From: an uncultured Porphyromonadaceae bacterium
GTDB taxonomy: Bacteria; Bacteroidota; Bacteroidia; Bacteroidales; Muribaculaceae
Assembly (NCBI GenBank): GCA_900547825.1
Contig: URII01000045.1
Coordinates: 1 to 20,865, forward strand
Direction of reading: 5' to 3'
Length of the DNA stretch: 20,865 nt
This document shows positions 14,900-20,865 of the stretch, piece by piece. Each line of letters starts with the position of its first letter. Position 1 is the stretch's first letter. Position numbers and translations under genes: made by a program. Below the pieces are notes generated by a model. That model did no database searches. It had not been told where the DNA came from and saw only the letters and a list, made by a program, of their open reading frames with translations.

Positions 14900-15175
14900 A
14901 AAAAAAGAAGACGTGGGAAGTTCGTACTGCCGCTTATCTCACGCCCGGGCCTTCGCATTGCCCACCTGTAGAGATAAGCAACGCCGCCAGCCCACGCCAT
15001 TATGCAGATGTTAGCCGCCACAAACTGACGACCTACACATACACATCACCATGGACGCTCCGTTGCCATATCTTGCTACAGGTTTTCAAATTGCGAAGTT
15101 TGAGCGTGCAAGATAAGACGAGTAACGTCTCTCTTTAATATGTTATTCTAACCCCTGACCCTCCGGTTCACAGGG
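14900..15175 (-). ncRNA. probable structured RNA of unknown class, or long structured leader
   Basis: This gene-free stretch between lon and the acyltransferase gene has a clear minus-strand promoter (15182-15211), a predicted start near 15175 and a seven-T run at 14906-14900. In transcript order it holds four stem-loops: CCCTG/CAGGG (15175-15153); AGACG-TTACT-CGTCT (15130-15116); ATCTTGC/GCAAGAT with an inner TCAAA/TTTGA (15114-15070); and GCTTATCTC/GAGATAAGC with an inner GGGC/GCCC (14979-14932). CGTGGG (14996-14991) can pair with CCCACG (14917-14912), enclosing the last hairpin next to the T-run. I cannot match it to RNase P RNA, tmRNA, SRP RNA or a known riboswitch. The T-run lies about 70 nt before the downstream ATG, so it could be a free RNA or an attenuating leader. 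Confidence 0.55.
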
Positions 15176-15181
15176 CTGATG

Positions 15182-15211
15182 CAAAATTACAAATAAGTTC
15201 CGGATCTGCAA
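15182..15211 (-). promoter_or_regulatory. promoter of the structured RNA
   Basis: On the minus strand TTG (15211-15209), a 19-bp spacer and TAATTTTG (15189-15182) match the Bacteroidota pattern. It lies about 60 bp downstream of the lon stop, pointing away from lon and into the gene-free region. Confidence 0.7.
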
Positions 15212-15269
15212 TATCCGCAACCTTGCTATTTCCAAAACCTTCCAACGCGCTGCCGGCTCGGTGGCAATG

Positions 15270-17678
15270 TCACTCGCCGGAGGGGAGAAGAGCTATGTCT
15301 ATCACGCGGTCGATGGTGTCGACATATTCGAATGTCAGTCCCTCGAGATACATTGGCTTGATGTCCTCCACATCCTTGCGGTTGCGTTGCGAAAGGATTA
15401 TGGTGTCTATGCCGGCTCGCTTTGCCGCCAGAATCTTTTCCTTTATCCCCCCTACGGGAAGCACCCGCCCGCGCAAGGTCATCTCGCCCGTCATGGCCAC
15501 ACGTTCACGCACTTTGCGGCCTGTGTAGGCCGACACTATCGCCGTGACTATGGTTATTCCGGCTGAAGGACCGTCCTTGGGTATAGCACCCTCAGGCACA
15601 TGGACGTGGAGCGACTGCGAGTCTATATCTTCCTTACTGATCCCGAGTTGCCCGGCATGTGCCTTTACATATTGATGGGCCAGGAGCGCACTCTCTTTCA
15701 TTACGTCGCCGAGGTTGCCGGTCAGCATAGGCCTGTCACCTTTGCCCGGAGCAAGCGAGGCTTCCACATAAAGGATCTCGCCCCCTGCGGCAGTCCAGGC
15801 CAACCCTGTCACCACTCCGGGCAGATCGTTACCCTCATAGCGCTCGCGGATCATTGATTCTGCCCCGAGCAGAGTGTGAAGCATGCCGGGTTCAACGGTA
15901 GCCATTACCTCACCGTCGCGCATACGGGCCAACAGCACCTTACGCATAATGGCAGCAAGCCGCTTTTCAAGCTGACGGACACCGCTCTCGGCCGTGTAGT
16001 TCTCTACCACAGCACTTATTGTAACATCAGGTATTGACAGTGACTCCGGATCTATGCCCATTTCAGCCATAAGCCGCGGTATAAGATGACGCCGCGCTAT
16101 CTCTAATTTCTCTTCAAGCAAATAACCGGATATCTCCACCACCTCCATGCGGTCAAGCAGGGGCTGGGGAATGGAAGATAATGAATTGGCGGTAGCTATA
16201 AACAGCACTCTCGACAGGTCGAAATCCACATCTATATAGTTGTCGTGAAAACGGCAATTCTGTTCCGGATCAAGCACCTCAAGCAGAGCCGACGAGGGAT
16301 CCCCCTTGTAATCGTTGCCAAGCTTGTCTATCTCGTCAAGCAGTATCACAGGATTGGCCGCCCCGGCCCGGCGCACGGCCTCGATTATACGTCCGGGCAT
16401 AGCTCCGATATAAGTGCGTCGGTGGCCGCGTATCTCGGCCTCGTCGTGCAGGCCTCCGAGAGCCACACGCTGGTAGCGGCGTCCCATAGCCTTAGCCACC
16501 GATTGTCCGAGGGAGGTCTTACCCACTCCGGGAGCGCCTACGAGGCAAAGAATCGGCGCCCGTCCGTCAGGCACACTCATCAGCACGGCAAGCTGCTCAA
16601 GTATGCGTTCCTTTACCTTCTCAAGCCCGTAATGGTCGGCATTGAGCACAGCCTCCGCAGCGGGAAGATCGCGGGAGTCCTCATCAAAAACACCCCACGG
16701 CAACGACAGCAGAGTGTCCAAGAAATTATATTGTACGGAATAGTCGGGCGTCTGCGGATTCGAACGTTCAAGCTTGCCGAGTTCCTTTTCAAAATGCTCC
16801 TTTACGGCTTCGGGCAGTTCCAATGAGGCCGCCCGCTCCTTAAGACGGGTCACCTCTTCCTCCTCGTCGCCGAACAGCTGTTCCTTTATGGCTGTGAACT
16901 GGCTGTGCAGAAAAGCCTTGCGCTGTCCCTCGTCAAGCAGCTGCTTGGTGCGGCGGGTTATATCCTCGGCCAGCCGTGCCTTATGTTCGTCGCGCGACAG
17001 CATGGATAGGAGCCTGAAAGCACGCTCCTTGATGCGGCTCTGTTTGAGCATCTCGATCTTTTCGGGAGCAGGAAAGGGGGTGTGGGTGGCTATCATGTTC
17101 ACCACCACATCCGAATCGGGCGCATTGCGGATATTGAGTACAAGCTCCTGAATCTGCTGGCCGAAACTCTCCATTAGGCGGAGGGTTGTAGTCTTTATGG
17201 CCTCCACAAGCGTGGGAAACTCGCGGTCCGACACGCGCGGACGTATATCGCGCAGGAGCTTCACCTTGGCGGCAAGTTTCACCCCGGGAGCAGCACCATC
17301 CTCCGGCGCTCCGAGAATCCTGAAACGTGTGCCCGCATGGACTATCGCCATTTTTGTATCGCTGCCATCGGGAACATCGATAACCTGAAGCACAGTGGCC
17401 GTGACGCCGTAAGCATGCAGGTCGGATAAGGATGGATTGTCGACATCGGGCCTGAGCTGACACACTATGCCGAGTGGTTTGCCGGATTCCTGCGAACTGC
17501 GGGCAGCGGCAAGCGACACATCCCTGCCTAACGATATAGGCACCGTAACACCCGGAAACAGAACCATATCACGTGTAGGCAACAGAGGCAACGCTTCCGT
17601 GTCAGGAACCATCTTCAGCAACTCCGCCCTCAGGTCTATCTGTCCTATCGAAACTATCGGAGAGTTCTCTTTGCTCAT
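15270..17678 (-). CDS. lon: Lon ATP-dependent protease (S16)
   Basis: The 802-residue product has the three Lon parts in order. The N-terminal substrate-recognition domain (about 30-235, LPLLPTRDMVLFPGVTVPIS) is followed by an AAA+ module with Walker A GAPGVGKT (about 381-388, K387) and Walker B ILLDEIDKLG. The C-terminal protease domain has PKDGPSAG with catalytic S705, and GGIKEK with K748, the Ser-Lys dyad spaced by 43 residues as in the E. coli enzyme. Lon degrades misfolded and short-lived regulatory proteins in the cytoplasm, and in many species degrades type II antitoxins, which may matter for the cassette at 3706-5008. It starts 48 bp after the ABC permease stop and may share its transcript. 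Confidence 0.97.
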   Translation of the reverse strand: MSKENSPIVSIGQIDLRAELLKMVPDTEALPLLPTRDMVLFPGVTVPISLGRDVSLAAARSSQESGKPLGIVCQLRPDVDNPSLSDLHAYGVTATVLQVIDVPDGSDTKMAIVHAGTRFRILGAPEDGAAPGVKLAAKVKLLRDIRPRVSDREFPTLVEAIKTTTLRLMESFGQQIQELVLNIRNAPDSDVVVNMIATHTPFPAPEKIEMLKQSRIKERAFRLLSMLSRDEHKARLAEDITRRTKQLLDEGQRKAFLHSQFTAIKEQLFGDEEEEVTRLKERAASLELPEAVKEHFEKELGKLERSNPQTPDYSVQYNFLDTLLSLPWGVFDEDSRDLPAAEAVLNADHYGLEKVKERILEQLAVLMSVPDGRAPILCLVGAPGVGKTSLGQSVAKAMGRRYQRVALGGLHDEAEIRGHRRTYIGAMPGRIIEAVRRAGAANPVILLDEIDKLGNDYKGDPSSALLEVLDPEQNCRFHDNYIDVDFDLSRVLFIATANSLSSIPQPLLDRMEVVEISGYLLEEKLEIARRHLIPRLMAEMGIDPESLSIPDVTISAVVENYTAESGVRQLEKRLAAIMRKVLLARMRDGEVMATVEPGMLHTLLGAESMIRERYEGNDLPGVVTGLAWTAAGGEILYVEASLAPGKGDRPMLTGNLGDVMKESALLAHQYVKAHAGQLGISKEDIDSQSLHVHVPEGAIPKDGPSAGITIVTAIVSAYTGRKVRERVAMTGEMTLRGRVLPVGGIKEKILAAKRAGIDTIILSQRNRKDVEDIKPMYLEGLTFEYVDTIDRVIDIALLPSGE

Positions 17679-17726
17679 AAAAATGCTATCTTTCAGATTT
17701 AAGAAACTCTAACTTATGAAATTAAA

Positions 17727-19037
17727 TCAGCTCTGGCGGATCCAGTTGGCCAAGTCACGCAATGTAGGTTTCTTGCCATACATGAATATGCCCACACGGT
17801 AAACTTTGGCGGCCACCCACACCATGCCGATGAATGAAGCATAAAGCAACGCCACCGACATAGCTATCTGCCACGAAGGTATGCCGAACGGAATGCGGGC
17901 CATCATAACCATAGGCGATGTAAACGGTATCATCGAGCATATCAGAGCCAGTGTGGAATTTGGATCATTGGCCACACTCATGGACACCATTATGCCTATT
18001 ACGATGGGCACCACCGTGACGGTTTGCAATTGTGACGCGTCCTGGATATTGTCAACCGCCGAACCCACAGCGGCATATATGGCGGCATAGAACAGAAAAC
18101 CACCCACGAGAAACAGCAGCAGCAGCCCGAACAATCCGAGAATATACAACGGATCGGCCAGCATGGCCACTACCTGCACAGCCTCAATGTCAGTGGCTGC
18201 GTTGGCTGCCGTAAGTGTGCCGGCATTGAATGCCGCAAGATCGGAAGTCATGGATTCAGGCATGACGAACGGGAGCACAAATGCCGACATGGCAGAGAGC
18301 AGCACCGCCCATATCACCACCTGCACCACTGCCACAGCTGCAATGCCGAATATCTTACCAAGCATAAGCTGCATCGGTTTTACGGAGGACACCACAAGCT
18401 CAAGCACACGGTTGCCCTTCTCCTCTATAATCGATGTCATGACCATCTGCCCGTAAATGAGCAGGAACATATACAGGATCATGGTCAACGCCAATCCAAG
18501 GCCAAAACTGAGTGCCGAGGACGAGCTTTCAGCTTCTCCCTCGGTATCGTTGCGGAATGTGGAAAGATTGACATCGCATTTCACCTTGTCCATCAATTCG
18601 CGGAAATTCTCTATATTGGTGGACTCTATGCGTCGCTCTTCTATTATATCCGACAGCTGATGCGAGATTTCCGACTCAAGCGAAATCGACGATGGGCCAT
18701 TGTTATAAAGTGTTATGCCGGATGCGTTTTCCACCGCTTTTGAGGGAATTACAAGAATCGCATCAACGCTCTCGTCATTCAAAGCCGAATCAACAGGCAC
18801 CGCAACCAGCCGGAATTTCACATCGTCGTTGTCCTTCAGCCCGGCAGCTATCACACCTGTGTCATCCACCACTGCCACAGTCTTAGTTTCCGAACCGCCC
18901 AACATAAATATGATCGTGGGCAAAGTCATCATGGCAAGCATGATGATCGGCATAAGGATAGTGGTGATTATGAAACTTTTCTTCTTTACCCTTTCGGAAA
19001 ATTCGCGGCTTATTATTATGCCTATCTTGGAGCTCAT
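17727..19037 (-). CDS. ABC-2 type exporter permease (NatB-like)
   Basis: The 436-residue product fits the NatB/ABC2_membrane_3 layout: an N-terminal membrane helix (about 20-48, SFIITTILMPIIMLAMMTLP), a large extracytoplasmic loop (about 50-185), and a C-terminal bundle of five to six helices, including LGLALTMILYMFLLIYGQMV and IFGIAAVAVVQVVIWAVLL. The coupling segment SIIEEKGNRVLELVVSSVKP is characteristic of the family. Its ATG overlaps the stop of the ATPase gene by 4 bp, so the two form one transporter. NatAB of Bacillus exports Na+; many relatives export drugs or peptides, and the substrate cannot be read here. Confidence 0.88.
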   Translation of the reverse strand: MSSKIGIIISREFSERVKKKSFIITTILMPIIMLAMMTLPTIIFMLGGSETKTVAVVDDTGVIAAGLKDNDDVKFRLVAVPVDSALNDESVDAILVIPSKAVENASGITLYNNGPSSISLESEISHQLSDIIEERRIESTNIENFRELMDKVKCDVNLSTFRNDTEGEAESSSSALSFGLGLALTMILYMFLLIYGQMVMTSIIEEKGNRVLELVVSSVKPMQLMLGKIFGIAAVAVVQVVIWAVLLSAMSAFVLPFVMPESMTSDLAAFNAGTLTAANAATDIEAVQVVAMLADPLYILGLFGLLLLFLVGGFLFYAAIYAAVGSAVDNIQDASQLQTVTVVPIVIGIMVSMSVANDPNSTLALICSMIPFTSPMVMMARIPFGIPSWQIAMSVALLYASFIGMVWVAAKVYRVGIFMYGKKPTLRDLANWIRQS

Positions 19038-19978
19038 TGCTTATTCTCGTTATAATATTTTACAGAATTGATAAATATATCGTTCATTGACGACATGGCT
19101 TCGCGGAACGAAAGTATCGAAGCACCTTCATTCACCGCCGCCACCAAAGGTTTCACCGCATCAGGATCCTTAAGCTCCACTCTCATGGTCACTTCACGCG
19201 CCGAAGGATCCTCGCGCTCCACACCCACCGAAACAGTCATAGGCGCAAGTTCAGCTTTAAGCTGCTGCGAGGGTTCGCCGTCGAGGACAAACTCATAGCG
19301 CCCACGGGCAAACTCTCGGCGTATGGTGTCAACATTACCCGAAAGTATGTTGTGACCGTCGTTGATAAGGGTTATATTATCGCATATCTCCTCCACGCTG
19401 GCCATGTTATGGGTACTGAATATTATAGTGGCCCCGTCCTTGCGCAGCTGCATTATCTCATCTTTAAGAAGATTGGCGTTTATAGGATCAAAGCCCGAGA
19501 ACGGTTCATCGAAAATCAGCAACTTGGGACGATGAAGCACCGTTACGATAAACTGCACCTTCTGTGCCATACCCTTAGAAAGCTCCTCAACCTTACGGTT
19601 CCACCAGTCCATGATCTCGAACTTCTCAAACCAATGGCGCAACTCACGGGTAGCTTCATTGCGCGACATCCCCTTGAGACGGGTAAAGAATATGGCCTGT
19701 TCGCCTACTTTCATTTTCTTATAAAGGCCCCTCTCCTCCGGAAGATATCCTATATTAACAAGATCAGCGTCTGACAGCGGGTGTCCGTCAAAAGTCACAG
19801 TGCCGCTGTCAGGGAGAGTTATATGGTTGATTATGCGTATAAGCGTGGTTTTTCCGGCGCCGTTGGGGCCGAGCAGTCCGTAAACGGATCCTTCCGGCAC
19901 AGCGAGCGAAACGTTATCCAATGCCGTATGGTTGGCAAAACGCTTGCTCACGCAGTCCACCGTCAATAATTCCTTCAT
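19034..19978 (-). CDS. ABC transporter ATP-binding protein (NatA-like, DUF4162 tail)
   Basis: The 314-residue product has Walker A GPNGAGKT (37-44), a Q-loop region at YLPEERGLY (78-86), an ABC signature written LSKGMAQK (133-140) where LSGGQ is usual, Walker B LLIFDE (153-158), and the H-loop FSTHNM. The C-terminal 90 residues resemble the DUF4162 extension of NatA-type ATPases. It powers the permease encoded immediately downstream with a 4-bp overlap. The lysine in the signature is common in this subfamily and does not suggest inactivity. No TAnnTTTG promoter is evident in the gap before it. Confidence 0.92.
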   Translation of the reverse strand: MKELLTVDCVSKRFANHTALDNVSLAVPEGSVYGLLGPNGAGKTTLIRIINHITLPDSGTVTFDGHPLSDADLVNIGYLPEERGLYKKMKVGEQAIFFTRLKGMSRNEATRELRHWFEKFEIMDWWNRKVEELSKGMAQKVQFIVTVLHRPKLLIFDEPFSGFDPINANLLKDEIMQLRKDGATIIFSTHNMASVEEICDNITLINDGHNILSGNVDTIRREFARGRYEFVLDGEPSQQLKAELAPMTVSVGVEREDPSAREVTMRVELKDPDAVKPLVAAVNEGASILSFREAMSSMNDIFINSVKYYNENKQ

Positions 19979-20030
19979 GTGCGTTTAAAAATGTGATATA
20001 AATAATATGACTTATATGAATATACGAAAA

Positions 20031-20060
20031 CTACGCGATTCAATAACTGATATCGCGTAG
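20031..20060 (-). terminator. rho-independent terminator of tRNA-Met
   Basis: CTACGCGAT and ATCGCGTAG (20031-20039 and 20052-20060) form a perfect 9-bp stem with a 12-nt loop. On the minus strand it is followed by TTTTCG and lies 13 bp after the tRNA. Confidence 0.75.
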
Positions 20061-20073
20061 CCAAACCATTATG

Positions 20074-20147
20074 TAGCGGGACCGAGAATTGAACTCGGGA
20101 CCTCCGGGTTATGAATCCGACGCTCTAACCGACTGAGCTATCCCGCC
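20074..20147 (-). tRNA. tRNA-Met (anticodon CAT)
   Basis: The 74-nt cloverleaf has a fully paired acceptor stem GGCGGGA/TCCCGCT (one G-T), D-arm GCTC/GAGC, anticodon loop TTCATAA, T-arm CCGAG-TTCAATT-CTCGG, and discriminator A. The anticodon stem TCGGA/CCCGG has an A31-C39 mismatch beside the loop. CAT could also be a lysidine-modified tRNA-Ile2; the elongator-like acceptor favours Met. It is not an initiator, since the 1-72 pair is G-T rather than the C-A mismatch. Confidence 0.9.
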
Positions 20148-20200
20148 TCTGGTGCATCCGAAAAGTATGCTTTCAAGGCAATCGTTCCCGTTTGCGAGTG

Positions 20201-20232
20201 CAAAGTTAGCTCCTTTTTCGGACACCACCAAA
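20201..20232 (-). promoter_or_regulatory. promoter of tRNA-Met
   Basis: On the minus strand TTTG (20232-20229), a 20-bp spacer and TAACTTTG (20208-20201) match the Bacteroidota consensus. Transcription would start near 20195, leaving about 45 nt of 5' leader to be removed from the tRNA. Confidence 0.75.
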
Positions 20233-20287
20233 TTTTTCGTCTCTTTTTTGATGCACTGCCCCAAATTTTTTTGAATAAAACTAATGC

Positions 20288-20346
20288 AGGGGCGTTCCAT
20301 AGAGCGCCCCTACTCGTTGCTGTGGAAGGCGTTTTATGAAACGCCT
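20288..20346. repeat. pair of REP-like hairpins
   Basis: AGGGGCG/CGCCCCT (20288-20294 with 20305-20311) and AGGCGTTT/AAACGCCT (20327-20334 with 20339-20346) are two short GC-rich palindromes 15 bp apart, just downstream of the Big_2 gene. The layout resembles bacterial REP doublets with a GGGGCG-type head. It could also terminate the minus-strand surface gene. Copy number elsewhere cannot be judged from one window. Confidence 0.5.
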
Positions 20347-20356
20347 ATACGTAGGA

Positions 20357-20865
20357 TTAAGGCATTATTTTTTCGGCCTTGGAGCTGCCGTCAGTGAAGA
20401 TGTATTTCACTATTACGGGCTGTCCCTTATCCGGCGATGAGAGTCGGCGCCCGTCGGCTGTCCAGTATTCGATTGTCTTCACTTCCTTGCCGTCGATATA
20501 GATGGCTCCGATGCCTACCTGGGCGTTGACTGCGCAGCTGTCGCTGAGACCGTTGACGGTGGTTGCCGTGATATTGGCCGAGCCGGAGCCGATTACCGTC
20601 ACAAGTCCCTTGTCATCGACTTAGGCTACTGAGCGGTCATCGCTGTTCCATATCAGGCGCGTGTCGGTGCAGTTCTCGGGGCTTACGGTAGCAGTGAGGG
20701 TGAATGAATCGCCTACTATTGCCTCATGCGAGTGCTCGCTGAGGATAACAGATGTGGGTAATATATCTGCTACGATAACGTTGCATTTTGCATTGAGATT
20801 GTTGATCGTAGTGGCAGTGATTACAGCTTCGCCCGGGGCGAGACATTTTACCTTGCCGGTCGGGT
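20357..20865 (-). pseudogene. 3' end of a Big_2 (bacterial Ig-like) surface protein with an in-frame stop
   Basis: The minus-strand frame enters from the right edge and reads GKVKCLAPGEAVITATTINN, then SEHSHEAIVGDSFTLTATV and RLIWNSDDRSVA, then TAA at 20623-20621. It then continues in the same frame as VDDKGLVTVIGSGSANITAT and NGLSDSCAVNAQ, to a C-terminal YWTADGRRL segment and a stop at 20357. Big_2 domains read W-S-D-x-S-V-A-x-V-D-x-x-G-L-V, so the TAA falls in one variable position of an otherwise intact domain. A single nonsense change is the simplest reading. The product would lose its last half-domain and the C-terminal segment, which resembles Bacteroidales surface-sorting tails. It may be an allele, a sequencing error or true decay. 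Confidence 0.75.

Noticed and set aside
14900..15175. RNase P RNA, tmRNA or SRP RNA in the gene-free region
   Set aside because: The RNase P core (GAGGAAAGTCCGGGC), the tmRNA ends and tag frame, and the SRP domain IV loop (GGTCAGGTCCGGAAGG) are all absent. 6S RNA is not excluded but the length is high for it.
20357..20602. Independent 81-residue gene starting at a GTG
   Set aside because: The same frame continues upstream into a Big_2 domain through one TAA, and the segment is only the second half of that domain.
1..20865. CRISPR arrays, insertion sequences, prophage or secretion-system clusters
   Set aside because: No spaced direct repeats, transposase, integrase or phage structural motifs were seen anywhere in the window.

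Overview
The window looks like chromosome from a gut Bacteroidales bacterium, most likely Muribaculaceae or a near relative. Three things point there: promoter elements of the Bacteroidota type (TTG or TTTG, about 19-20 bp, then TAnnTTTG), genes typical of the group (a 675-residue M49 peptidase like the one in Bacteroides thetaiotaomicron, PorT-type barrel, DUF1573 proteins, MeaB, PyrK/PyrD type 1B), and moderately high GC with little Shine-Dalgarno use. The genus is an inference.

Layout. 1-3383 (+): the end of an RlmI-type rRNA methyltransferase, a secreted or periplasmic dipeptidyl peptidase III, and a small outer-membrane barrel. 3475-5008 (+): tRNA-Pro, a perfect 13-bp inverted repeat, then an AT-richer two-gene toxin-antitoxin cassette (MqsR-like toxin; antitoxin with an MqsA-type helix-turn-helix and a Panacea/DUF4065 domain) whose promoter sits almost on the toxin start codon. 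5143-7763 (+): two tandem DUF1573 proteins and the MeaB GTPase chaperone. A bidirectional hairpin at 7776-7809 separates these from a long minus-strand block.

7806-13783 (-): a six-gene directon, read from its promoter at 13821-13851 as pyrK, pyrD, a lipoprotein, a membrane-anchored coiled-coil protein, a CPA2 cation/proton antiporter with two RCK_C domains, and a one-domain PAS protein. 13959-14831 (-): a PglD/NeuD-like acyltransferase fused to an acyl-carrier-like domain. 14900-15175 (-): no gene, but a strong promoter, several stem-loops and a terminal T-run, so a probable unassigned structured RNA or long leader. 15270-19978 (-): ABC exporter ATPase and permease (4-bp overlap), then Lon protease. 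20074-20147 (-): tRNA-Met with its own promoter and terminator. 20288-20346 holds two REP-like hairpins, and 20357-20865 (-) is the 3' end of a Big_2 surface protein interrupted by an in-frame TAA.

The best leads are the unassigned RNA at 14900-15175, the acyltransferase-ACP fusion just downstream of it, and the tRNA-linked MqsR/Panacea cassette. The rest is mostly ordinary core genome.
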